Shown here piece by piece: positions 7,977 to 13,822 of a DNA stretch of 14,247 nt. The DNA is taken from the NCBI GenBank assembly GCA_964627855.1, contig CAZVLE010000154.1, positions 1 to 14,247 on the forward strand. The letters are read 5' to 3'. Below the pieces are notes generated by a model. It worked only from the letters and a program-made list of their open reading frames with translations, did not search any database and was not told the DNA's origin. Position 1 is the stretch's first letter; every line of letters starts with the position of its first letter. The position numbers and the translations under genes are program-made. This DNA comes from CAZVLE01 sp964627855. Lineage in GTDB: Bacteria; Bacillota; Dethiobacteria; DTU022.

Positions 7977-8842
7977 TAATCGGTCACCTGCCTTTCGTGC
8001 ATTACCCGCGTGATGGAACTGATGGCTTCATCGAGGTTCAGGATGGCAGGGGGCAGTTTAAAACCTTCTTCCCTCAATCTATTGGCGACAATCATTATTT
8101 CGGGTAGTTCCAGGCCGATTTCGTGCAACTCTTCAGATCGGGTAAAGATATCACGTGTTGTGCCGTCGGCATAAATTCTTCCTTTGTCAAGAATGATGAT
8201 TCGTTCAGCCAACTCGGCAACTTCATTCATGCTGTTGGAAATAAAAATAATTGTAATTTGTTCTTTCCGGTGCAGGCTGCGGATTACGGCAAGGATATCC
8301 TCGCGGCCCCTGGGGTCAAGCCCGGCGGTTATATCGTCTAAGATGAGAATGCGGGGCCGGCAGGCTAAAACACCGGCTATGGCGACCCGTCTTTTTTGTC
8401 CGCCGCTCAGGGCATAAACATCACGATGATAAAAAGTATCGTAATCGAGTCCTACCTGTTTCAAGGCGTTCTTAACCCTGTTTTCCACTTCGCCTGGTGA
8501 TAATCTCTGGTTTTTTGGCCCGAAGGCAATATCTTCACCTACGGTGGGAGCAAAGAGCTGGTAGTCGGGATTTTGAAAAACGTAGCCGACCTGATGCCGC
8601 AGAGTTACCAGGTCAGCCTTCTTGTCTTTCGTGTCGCAACCGTTAACTATAACCCGGCCTTTCTGTGGAATAAAGAGGGCGTTAAAATGCTGGGCCAGCG
8701 TGGTTTTGCCGGCCTGGGTGGGGCCGATTAGGCCGACAAATTCACCGTCATCAATGGTCAGGCTCAGATTAAAGAGAACCTTATTTTCGAAGGGAGTGTC
8801 CTTTTTGTAGCTATGACAGAGACCTGTTACTTCAATTGACAT
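7976..8842 (-). CDS. ecfA2: ECF transporter ATPase EcfA2, with degenerate catalytic residues
   Basis: Second ATPase of the ECF module (288 aa). It is assigned to EcfA2 by its position before ecfT and its TPFE motif near residue 16. Seen: Walker A GPTQAGKT (40-47), where EcfA2 proteins usually read GHTGSGKS; Q-loop Gln 90; a normal LSGGQ signature (145-149); Walker B ILILD (165-169) followed by Asp 170 where the catalytic Glu is expected (DDIT instead of DEPT); and Asn 203 in place of the switch His (ISNSM instead of ITHSM). ATP binding is likely kept, but hydrolysis at its own Walker site is probably weak or absent. The ATG overlaps the end of ecfA1 by 16 bases with no good ribosome binding site, suggesting translational coupling. 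The frame is full length and intact, so this is not a pseudogene. Confidence 0.94.
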   Translation of the reverse strand: MSIEVTGLCHSYKKDTPFENKVLFNLSLTIDDGEFVGLIGPTQAGKTTLAQHFNALFIPQKGRVIVNGCDTKDKKADLVTLRHQVGYVFQNPDYQLFAPTVGEDIAFGPKNQRLSPGEVENRVKNALKQVGLDYDTFYHRDVYALSGGQKRRVAIAGVLACRPRILILDDITAGLDPRGREDILAVIRSLHRKEQITIIFISNSMNEVAELAERIIILDKGRIYADGTTRDIFTRSEELHEIGLELPEIMIVANRLREEGFKLPPAILNLDEAISSITRVMHERQVTD

Positions 8843-9687
8843 AGGCTTTGCACGAGCTCCTCGGTTTCAATGATATCGCTTTTTAGCTTGATACCGTTGC
8901 GGCGCAAGCCTTCGGATAACTGAACTATTGTCGGGCAATCGAGCCCCAAAACGCCAAGTTCTTCACTGCGACGAAACACTTCCCGGGGAGTGCCTTCGAG
9001 CCTTATTTCGCCCTGGTCCATGACCACCATCCGGTTGCAATGAACTACTTCACTCATATAATGGGTCAGTAACACGATGGTGATTCCTTCATCTTGGTTA
9101 AGACGGAGGATATTTTCAAGAACATCCCGCCGACCCCGGGGATCTAAATGGGCTGTTGGTTCATCGAGGACAATACAACTTGGCTTCATGGCAAGAACGC
9201 CGGCAATAGCCACCAGCTGTTTTTGTCCTTCCGAAAGCAGGTTGGGGGGGTGTTCGCGCAGGTCTTGAATATTAAGCAGTTTAAGTGCCCAGTCGACCCT
9301 GGCTTTGATTTCAAGCGGTGGCAGGCCCAAGTTTTCCGGGCCGAAGGCAATATCTTCTTCGACTATACTACTGACCAGTTGGTTGTCGGGGTTCTGGAAA
9401 ACCATGCCGACAATTTTTCTGATGGCCGGAATATTAGCTCTTTCGGTAACGGACATACCTTTAACCGTTACACTACCGCTAGTAGGCGTCAAAAGGCCGT
9501 TAAAATGACGAACCAGGGTCGATTTTCCTGAACCGTTCTGGCCGGTTATGGCCAGCATTTCTCCTTCAAATACCTTTAAATTAAGCCCTTTAAGGGCTTT
9601 TACGGCGTCATCATGGCCGGCGTTATAGGCAAAGCTAAGATTAACGGCCTCGATTAACGGATGCAAATTGCTACAGCCCCTTAGCAT
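8827..9687 (-). CDS. ecfA1: ECF transporter ATPase EcfA1, with altered signature motif
   Basis: First ATPase of the ECF module (286 aa from the ATG at 9687). Seen: consensus Walker A GQNGSGKS (49-56), Q-loop Gln 98 (FQNPDNQ), Walker B and catalytic Glu in VLDEPTAHLD (Asp 175, Glu 176) and switch His 209 (LLTHYMSEV). The ABC signature reads LSEGQ (151-155) in place of LSGGQ, and the following KQL replaces the usual KQR. In an ABC dimer this signature faces the Walker site of EcfA2, which is itself degenerate. The start is uncertain: the ATG at 9687 has no clear ribosome binding site, while a TTG at 9666 (MHPLIEAVNL) has AAGGGG 10 bases upstream and gives a more usual N-terminus. The S-component gene lies 24 bases upstream in the same operon. 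Confidence 0.94.
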   Translation of the reverse strand: MLRGCSNLHPLIEAVNLSFAYNAGHDDAVKALKGLNLKVFEGEMLAITGQNGSGKSTLVRHFNGLLTPTSGSVTVKGMSVTERANIPAIRKIVGMVFQNPDNQLVSSIVEEDIAFGPENLGLPPLEIKARVDWALKLLNIQDLREHPPNLLSEGQKQLVAIAGVLAMKPSCIVLDEPTAHLDPRGRRDVLENILRLNQDEGITIVLLTHYMSEVVHCNRMVVMDQGEIRLEGTPREVFRRSEELGVLGLDCPTIVQLSEGLRRNGIKLKSDIIETEELVQSLCQLK

Positions 9688-9711
9688 CTTATTGTTTAAA
9701 AATCATCTCTG

Positions 9712-10245
9712 TCAGGCTTTGCTTGTTGGCCGGATCCGTTGAATACCCTTAACAAGTATAACCGTCAGAATGGCGGCAACGATTAACTCCGGAATCCCGT
9801 GTAAGGCACCAATGGAAACCGAAACTTCCGGGGGTAGGTAACCTCGCCACGTAGCCATCCCCAGCACCAGCACTGTATTGGTTATTGAACCGAATGCACC
9901 GGCCAGAGCGCAGGCGAGGATGGTGTTGATTTTTTTGGTTGATATGTAGATCAGATAAGCAACAATGCCGATAAAAAGACGGGGTAGAACCGAAACGAGG
10001 GGATCGGCAAAAAATGGGGCTCCGGGTTGCAGAAAGCTGAAGAGCCCGAAAATGGCCCCGGTAATCAAGCCTACGACAGGGCCCTCCAGGACGGCACCCA
10101 AAATAACCGGAATGTGCATGATCGTGGCATGTCCTGCAGGTGTTGGCACCGGAATAAAGCCCAGGCGGGTCACACCTAATAAAATAGAAATTGCTCCCAG
10201 GATCCCTGATATGACGATTTTACGGACGGATAAGTTCATGATCAA
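9712..10245 (-). CDS. ECF transporter S component (substrate-binding membrane protein)
   Basis: Small membrane protein (177 aa) that binds the vitamin or other substrate of the ECF importer. It resembles the PF12822-type S components that include the pantothenate transporter PanT; the substrate here is not known. Seen: five to six hydrophobic segments, LGFIPVPTPAGHATIMHIPV near residue 28, a glycine-rich GPVVGLITGAIFGLFSFLQPG, PLVSVLPRLFIG, and GSITNTVLVLGMATWRGYLP near residue 120. The start is either TTG at 10245 (GGGGAGG 5 bases upstream) or ATG at 10239 (11 bases from the same site). It is the first gene of the ecf operon, so these ATPases and EcfT may be dedicated to it, though the module could also serve other S components. 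No vitamin biosynthesis gene is nearby to suggest a substrate. Confidence 0.88.
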   Translation of the reverse strand: MIMNLSVRKIVISGILGAISILLGVTRLGFIPVPTPAGHATIMHIPVILGAVLEGPVVGLITGAIFGLFSFLQPGAPFFADPLVSVLPRLFIGIVAYLIYISTKKINTILACALAGAFGSITNTVLVLGMATWRGYLPPEVSVSIGALHGIPELIVAAILTVILVKGIQRIRPTSKA

Positions 10246-10321
10246 TAGTTCCTCCCCTTGCTGTTATCAAGCAGTTTTACATTCTACAACCGAACAGGCT
10301 AATCCTTCAGAAATGATGTTT

Positions 10322-10364
10322 ATTCTATGCTTCCTTCCGATTAATCTCTTAAGCCAGGAAGGAA
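10322..10364 (-). promoter_or_regulatory. candidate ecf promoter with overlapping inverted repeat
   Basis: On the - strand, TAGAAT (10327-10322) could be a -10, with a poor -35 TTAAGA (10352-10347) at 19 bases. A perfect 8-bp inverted repeat, TTCCTTCC (10331-10338) and GGAAGGAA (10357-10364) with an 18-base gap, straddles the -35. This arrangement suits an operator, but an RNA hairpin is also possible. The rest of the divergent region 10246-10425 shows no riboswitch I recognise. Confidence 0.35.
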
Positions 10365-10425
10365 TATTCAGCCCTTTTGAAGAATTAGCCCTTAATACAA
10401 TAGCTGATCAAAAGGGGAAAAGCAA

Positions 10426-10857
10426 ATGTTAAAGCAAACAGCGATATTGTTTGCCGCAATTTTAATTTTGGCCTTGGCCGGCCCTTCCTGTAGTGTTAGC
10501 AATAAAATTGTTGAGGCGGATCCGGAAAACTATGCGGTAGATGGTGTTCTGCTTGAAACCGGTTTTGCAATAAATGACGATATGGAAATAACGACCCCGG
10601 GGATAATTTTTAAACCCAACGAGCAGTTTTATTTTTATTTTAACAATGATCAGCCTTTTGAAGATAAGGAATTAGTGGTCCAGCTGATTGACACCAGTAA
10701 TGAAAATATTCTCGCTGAAAGTAAAAACTATGAATTTTATCCCGAGGAAAGCACTCTCACCGACATGATCTGGTTCGGCAGCCCTGGCCGCTATAAAATT
10801 TTAATAAATGTGGATGGCGAGCTGAGAGCATACCAGGAAGTCATCATCAAAGAATAG
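10426..10857 (+). CDS. small secreted protein of unknown function
   Basis: A 143-aa protein that I do not recognise. The ATG is preceded by AAGGGGAAA at good spacing. Residues 1-22 form a signal peptide: a Lys, a hydrophobic core (AILFAAILILALAG) and Cys 22 in the context GPSC. This is a poor lipobox, so either a lipoprotein or an ordinarily cleaved secreted protein is possible. The mature part (about 120 residues) is acidic and rich in Phe, Tyr and Asn (EQFYFYFNNDQPF), with alternating hydrophobic residues. The final GRYKILINVDGELRAYQEVIIKE looks like beta strands of an Ig-like or beta-sandwich extracytoplasmic domain. It is transcribed divergently from the ecf operon. There is no evidence of a functional link to that operon. 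Confidence 0.75.
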   Translation: MLKQTAILFAAILILALAGPSCSVSNKIVEADPENYAVDGVLLETGFAINDDMEITTPGIIFKPNEQFYFYFNNDQPFEDKELVVQLIDTSNENILAESKNYEFYPEESTLTDMIWFGSPGRYKILINVDGELRAYQEVIIKE

Positions 10858-10935
10858 ACCACGGGGACGGTTCTCTGTTTTAATTGCTGAGAACGTAAGA
10901 CACGAGAACAGGTTCCTTGTCTTATGTTCAGGGAA
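10858..10935 (+). repeat. structured REP-like hairpin element
   Basis: It begins with CCACGGGGACGGTTCTC, which I recall as typical of sequences flanking IS200-like/RAYT transposases in clostridial genomes. It is followed by a 12-bp stem, 10891-10902 with 10918-10929, containing one G-U pair. The 15-base loop holds a further GAAC/GTTC inverted pair. A second short inverted repeat links GGTTCTC (10869-10875) with GAGAAC (10889-10894). No transposase gene is present, so this is at most a remnant or a non-autonomous copy. Copy number in the genome is unknown. Confidence 0.5.
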
Positions 10936-10938
10936 CGG

Positions 10939-11595
10939 ATGGTGAGCGAAATTCATAATTCTACTGGCAGCTACCCAACATGTGCACTCTGTGACAAGCT
11001 GGTTTGTGATAGTGGTTTGAAACAAAACGCACCTTCTAATTGTCCTATGCTTAATGAGGGCACCTTACTGGAAGCCTCCCTGCTTGAATATGAAAAAGAG
11101 AAGATTAATAACCTGGCGTGCTGCTCTGCCCTGGTGGAAGCCGAAGGATATTGCGAGTGGACCAGGATCGAAGAAATAATTGCCTTTGCCCGTAAAGCAG
11201 GCTTTAGAAGAATTGGCCTGGCTTACTGCATTGGTTTGCGCAGGGAAGCTGAACAATTTGTTCAGATCATGACTCAAGCGGGGTTTGAGATGGTGTCTGC
11301 TGTTTGCAAAGTAGGCTCTTTTCCCAAGGAAAACCTTGGCTTATCTGACGATCAGAAAATTAAGCCCGGCCATTTTGAAGCTATGTGTAATCCCATAGCC
11401 CAGGCAAGGTTACTCAACAAAGCTCAAACTCAGCTTAAAGTCGTTCTCGGGCTTTGTGTCGGTCATGACTCGCTATTCCTTCACTACGCAGAATCTCCGG
11501 TAACGGTGCTGGCTGCAAAAGACAGAGTGCTTGCCCATAATCCACTTGGAGCGATTTATGCGGGCTCTTATTTCAAGAAAAGATTCCGGGGCTAG
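10939..11595 (+). CDS. DUF1847 family cysteine-rich protein
   Basis: Member of the DUF1847 family (PF08901), often labelled a metal-binding protein; its activity is unknown. I place the start at the ATG at 10939 (218 aa), with GGGA 4 bases upstream. An ATG at 10924 would add five residues but lies inside the upstream hairpin stem. Seen: a cysteine cluster CALCDKLVC with a further NCP (Cys 15, 18, 23 and 35), then EAEGYCEWTRIEEIIAFARK, IGLAYCIGLRREAEQF, AVCKVGSFP, AMCNPIAQARLLNKAQTQ and the family hallmark GLCVGHDSLFLHY followed by DRVLAHNPLGAIYAGSYF. There is no signal peptide, so it is cytoplasmic. The many conserved cysteines suggest metal or Fe-S binding or redox chemistry, which is inference. 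No clear intrinsic terminator follows; 11596-11729 is covered separately. Confidence 0.85.
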   Translation: MVSEIHNSTGSYPTCALCDKLVCDSGLKQNAPSNCPMLNEGTLLEASLLEYEKEKINNLACCSALVEAEGYCEWTRIEEIIAFARKAGFRRIGLAYCIGLRREAEQFVQIMTQAGFEMVSAVCKVGSFPKENLGLSDDQKIKPGHFEAMCNPIAQARLLNKAQTQLKVVLGLCVGHDSLFLHYAESPVTVLAAKDRVLAHNPLGAIYAGSYFKKRFRG

Positions 11596-11655
11596 CTGAG
11601 CTTTATTTTTTTGGCCTCGGGGGCAGGGGGATGGTGTTTCTCCCCTTTATGTATC

Positions 11656-11684
11656 GGAGGTGTTGCCATGCGCTGATAGTGGCA
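11656..11684 (+). other. two-codon ORF with strong ribosome binding site and inverted repeat
   Basis: Within the 134-base gap before the amidohydrolase gene, GGAGG (11656-11660) stands 7 bases before ATG-CGC-TGA (11668-11676). TGCCA (11664-11668) and TGGCA (11680-11684) could pair around it. It may be a leader minigene, a decayed gene start or chance. Confidence 0.25.
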
Positions 11685-11729
11685 TTTCAAGGGGGTTCTA
11701 ACAAGTAAAAAAAGATGGAGGATCGTTGG

Positions 11730-13544
11730 ATGGAAAAAACATTGGCCATTTTTGCTTTAACGGTTCTATTTGTTCTCAGTCTGACTTCATGCACCAGCCC
11801 CAGTCCCAGCACCAGCCCTGAAACCCCGGTTGTAGAAGGCGTGAGTGCTGATCTGGTTATGACAAACGGGGTTGTTTATTCAGCAGATGACGCAGACACC
11901 TTTTATGAAGCTATTGCTGTCAAAGACGGTCAGATTATGGCCCTGGGCAACTCCGGAGAGGTTGAGCAATATATTGGCTCTGACACAGAGGTTATCGACC
12001 TGGAAGGAAAAATGATTTTACCGGGGTTCATTGACAGCCATATGCATCCGCCTGGAAATGTCTTGAGAGAAATGTATAGCATCTCCTTAAGCTGGAGAGA
12101 TGACAAGGAAACGATATTGGAAAAGGTAGCTGCTTTTGTTGAGGCAAACCCTGACCTTGACGCTTATTACGGTGGGGGTTGGTCGGTAGGTGTATTTGAA
12201 GACTTGGAATCTACCCTTGGGCCCAACAAGGAAGCTCTCGATGCTATTATGCCTGACAAGCCGGTCATTTTGCGCTCTTACGATGGACATAGCACCTGGG
12301 TTAACAGTAAAGCCCTTGAAGTTGCCGGAATAGATGCAGAATCTGCCAATCCCGACGGAGGAGTGATCGAAAGGGATCCCGAAACAGGTGAACTGTGGGG
12401 AACCTTAAAAGGAATGGGCTTTGATACCCTCCCCACGCAGGAATACAGTTACGATCAGGTTCTCGAAGGGGTTACAGCTTTCCAGGATTTCATGCACAGC
12501 CTCGGTTACACGGGTTTCTTTACCCCTTACCCTTCTGCGGGAGCAGCGCCTGGCTATGATTTTTATAAAGCTCTTAGGCAGCTCGAGGAAAGTGATGAGC
12601 TCAAGCTATGGGTTAGGGCAGCGACAAGGATCGATATCAACCTTGATGAAGATCTTGACACCCAGATAGCAAACCTGAAAAAAGCCAGGGATGATTACAG
12701 TGGTGAGCTCTTTAAAATAACCAATGCAAAAATATTCATGGACGGAACCGTCGAAGCCGTAACTGCCAAACTTCTGGAACCGTACGAAGAAGAAGCCGGA
12801 ATGGGCAGTGACTATACCGGTATTTACTACTGGGAAGACATGGATGCTCTGCGCGAGGCCTTCACCAAGCTAAACAGTGAAGGCTTTTCCGTTCATGTCC
12901 ATTCTATTGGTGACCGGGCTACAAAAGAGGCGCTTGATGCCTTTGAAGATGCCCTGGCCGAAGTGCCCGGAGACCACCGCAATGCAATTACCCATCTTCA
13001 GGTTGTTGACTATGACGATATTCCCCGCTTTGCTGAACTGGGGGTCATTGCCAATACGCAGGTATACTGGCATATGAAAGAACCTGACTGGTGGGAAGAG
13101 GTAGACTATCCTTTCCTTGGCGATCGTGCGGAATATGAATACCCACTGAACTCGTTTTTCGAGAGTGGTGCCGTGGTAGCATCTTCGTCGGATTACTCGG
13201 TTACCGATCCTCCGGTTGCCCTGTGGGCAATTGAAACCGGTGTGACCCGCAACCTCAATAATGCCGAATTTTACGAAGTTGATGACATAGAGGGCATTGA
13301 CGACCCGACCTGGTTGCTCAACAAAGATGAACGGACATCACTGGAGAATATGATCAAAAGCTTTACAGCCAACAATGCTTATGCTCTATTCCTGGATGAT
13401 TACACGGGAACCATTGAGGTTGGTAAGTATGCCGACCTGGTAATTCTTGACCAGGATCTTTTTAGCATAGATCCACAGGATATTGATGGCGTGGAAGTGT
13501 TGAAAACAATCTTCAGAGGGATGGTTGTTTACGAATCTAAGTAA
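11730..13544 (+). CDS. exported amidohydrolase family 3 lipoprotein (YtcJ-like)
   Basis: Metal-dependent hydrolase of the amidohydrolase superfamily (PF07969), predicted to be anchored outside the cytoplasmic membrane; its substrate is unknown. The start at 11730 (604 aa) is set by GGAGG 8 bases upstream; an in-frame ATG at 11715 overlaps that site. Residues 1-20 are a signal peptide with lipobox LTSC (Cys 21), followed by a Ser/Pro-rich spacer (about 22-35). Seen after it: the N-terminal beta domain (DLVMTNGVVYSADD), the metal motif HMH (104-106) in LPGFIDSHMHP, GHSTWVNSKAL, KIFMDGTVEA, VHVHSIGDRA, AITHLQVVDY, SSSDYSV carrying the late Asp, and the C-terminal IEVGKYADLVILDQD that rebuilds the beta domain. 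Length and motif order fit the family. It appears to be transcribed alone, ending at the hairpin at 13573. Confidence 0.92.
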   Translation: MEKTLAIFALTVLFVLSLTSCTSPSPSTSPETPVVEGVSADLVMTNGVVYSADDADTFYEAIAVKDGQIMALGNSGEVEQYIGSDTEVIDLEGKMILPGFIDSHMHPPGNVLREMYSISLSWRDDKETILEKVAAFVEANPDLDAYYGGGWSVGVFEDLESTLGPNKEALDAIMPDKPVILRSYDGHSTWVNSKALEVAGIDAESANPDGGVIERDPETGELWGTLKGMGFDTLPTQEYSYDQVLEGVTAFQDFMHSLGYTGFFTPYPSAGAAPGYDFYKALRQLEESDELKLWVRAATRIDINLDEDLDTQIANLKKARDDYSGELFKITNAKIFMDGTVEAVTAKLLEPYEEEAGMGSDYTGIYYWEDMDALREAFTKLNSEGFSVHVHSIGDRATKEALDAFEDALAEVPGDHRNAITHLQVVDYDDIPRFAELGVIANTQVYWHMKEPDWWEEVDYPFLGDRAEYEYPLNSFFESGAVVASSSDYSVTDPPVALWAIETGVTRNLNNAEFYEVDDIEGIDDPTWLLNKDERTSLENMIKSFTANNAYALFLDDYTGTIEVGKYADLVILDQDLFSIDPQDIDGVEVLKTIFRGMVVYESK

Positions 13545-13572
13545 AGCTATTTCAATTTAGATGCAGCGTGTA

Positions 13573-13605
13573 AAATATGGCTCCGGTAGTTCCGGAGCCA
13601 TATTT
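13573..13605 (+). terminator. strong intrinsic terminator-like hairpin after the amidohydrolase gene
   Basis: A perfect 14-bp stem (13573-13586 with 13592-13605, core GGCTCCGG/CCGGAGCC) encloses a TAGTT loop, 28 bases past the stop. The 3' side ends TTT followed by CTCT, so the U tract is short but the stem is very stable. The A-rich 5' side could let it act on the other strand too. Confidence 0.75.
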
Positions 13606-13660
13606 CTCTAAAAATGGACGAGATGTTCGATCCCGGTCTGATTTTCCCGCCACGTCATGA

Positions 13661-13690
13661 TTGTGAAGTCCAACCGGGTATCCATAAAAT
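13661..13690 (+). promoter_or_regulatory. weak candidate promoter for the MORN gene
   Basis: TTGTGA (13661-13666, four of six) and TAAAAT (13685-13690, five of six) are 18 bases apart, between the preceding terminator and the MORN gene. The rest of 13606-13822 is AT-rich and shows nothing else I can name. Confidence 0.35.
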
Positions 13691-13822
13691 ACAACTACAA
13701 TACTTATTTTTATACTATCTAAAAATTTATTTCTCTCTGCATAATGCAAAAGAAGGGCAGGCCAAATTAATCTTGAATATTAGAAATGTGAAAATAAGCC
13801 AGGGGAGATAAGGGATAGCAAC

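Noticed and set aside
7976..8842. ecfA2 as a pseudogene
   Set aside because: Despite the degenerate catalytic residues the frame is full length, the signature and Q-loop are intact, and the overlap with both neighbours is preserved.
9148..9531. 127-codon open frame on the + strand opposite ecfA1
   Set aside because: It is fully antisense to a well-supported ATPase gene, with no independent evidence.
10246..10425. Riboswitch upstream of the ECF S-component gene
   Set aside because: I could not match any conserved vitamin-riboswitch core (cobalamin, TPP, FMN or THF type), and only one simple inverted repeat was evident.
9965..10432. 155-codon open frame on the + strand opposite the S-component gene
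   Set aside because: It lies mostly antisense to a clear membrane protein gene, has an implausible basic composition and resembles no family I know.
11625..11650. AGGGG/CCCCT inverted pair after the DUF1847 gene as a terminator
   Set aside because: There are only 5 bp with a 12-base loop and no T run. The T run at 11605-11612 has no convincing stem before it.
11715..11729. ATG at 11715 as start of the amidohydrolase
   Set aside because: It overlaps the GGAGG that serves the ATG at 11730, and starting at 11730 gives a cleaner signal peptide.
13614..13822. Small protein gene between the terminator and the MORN gene
   Set aside because: Open frames on both strands here are short, have no ribosome binding site and overlap the MORN start or the terminator.
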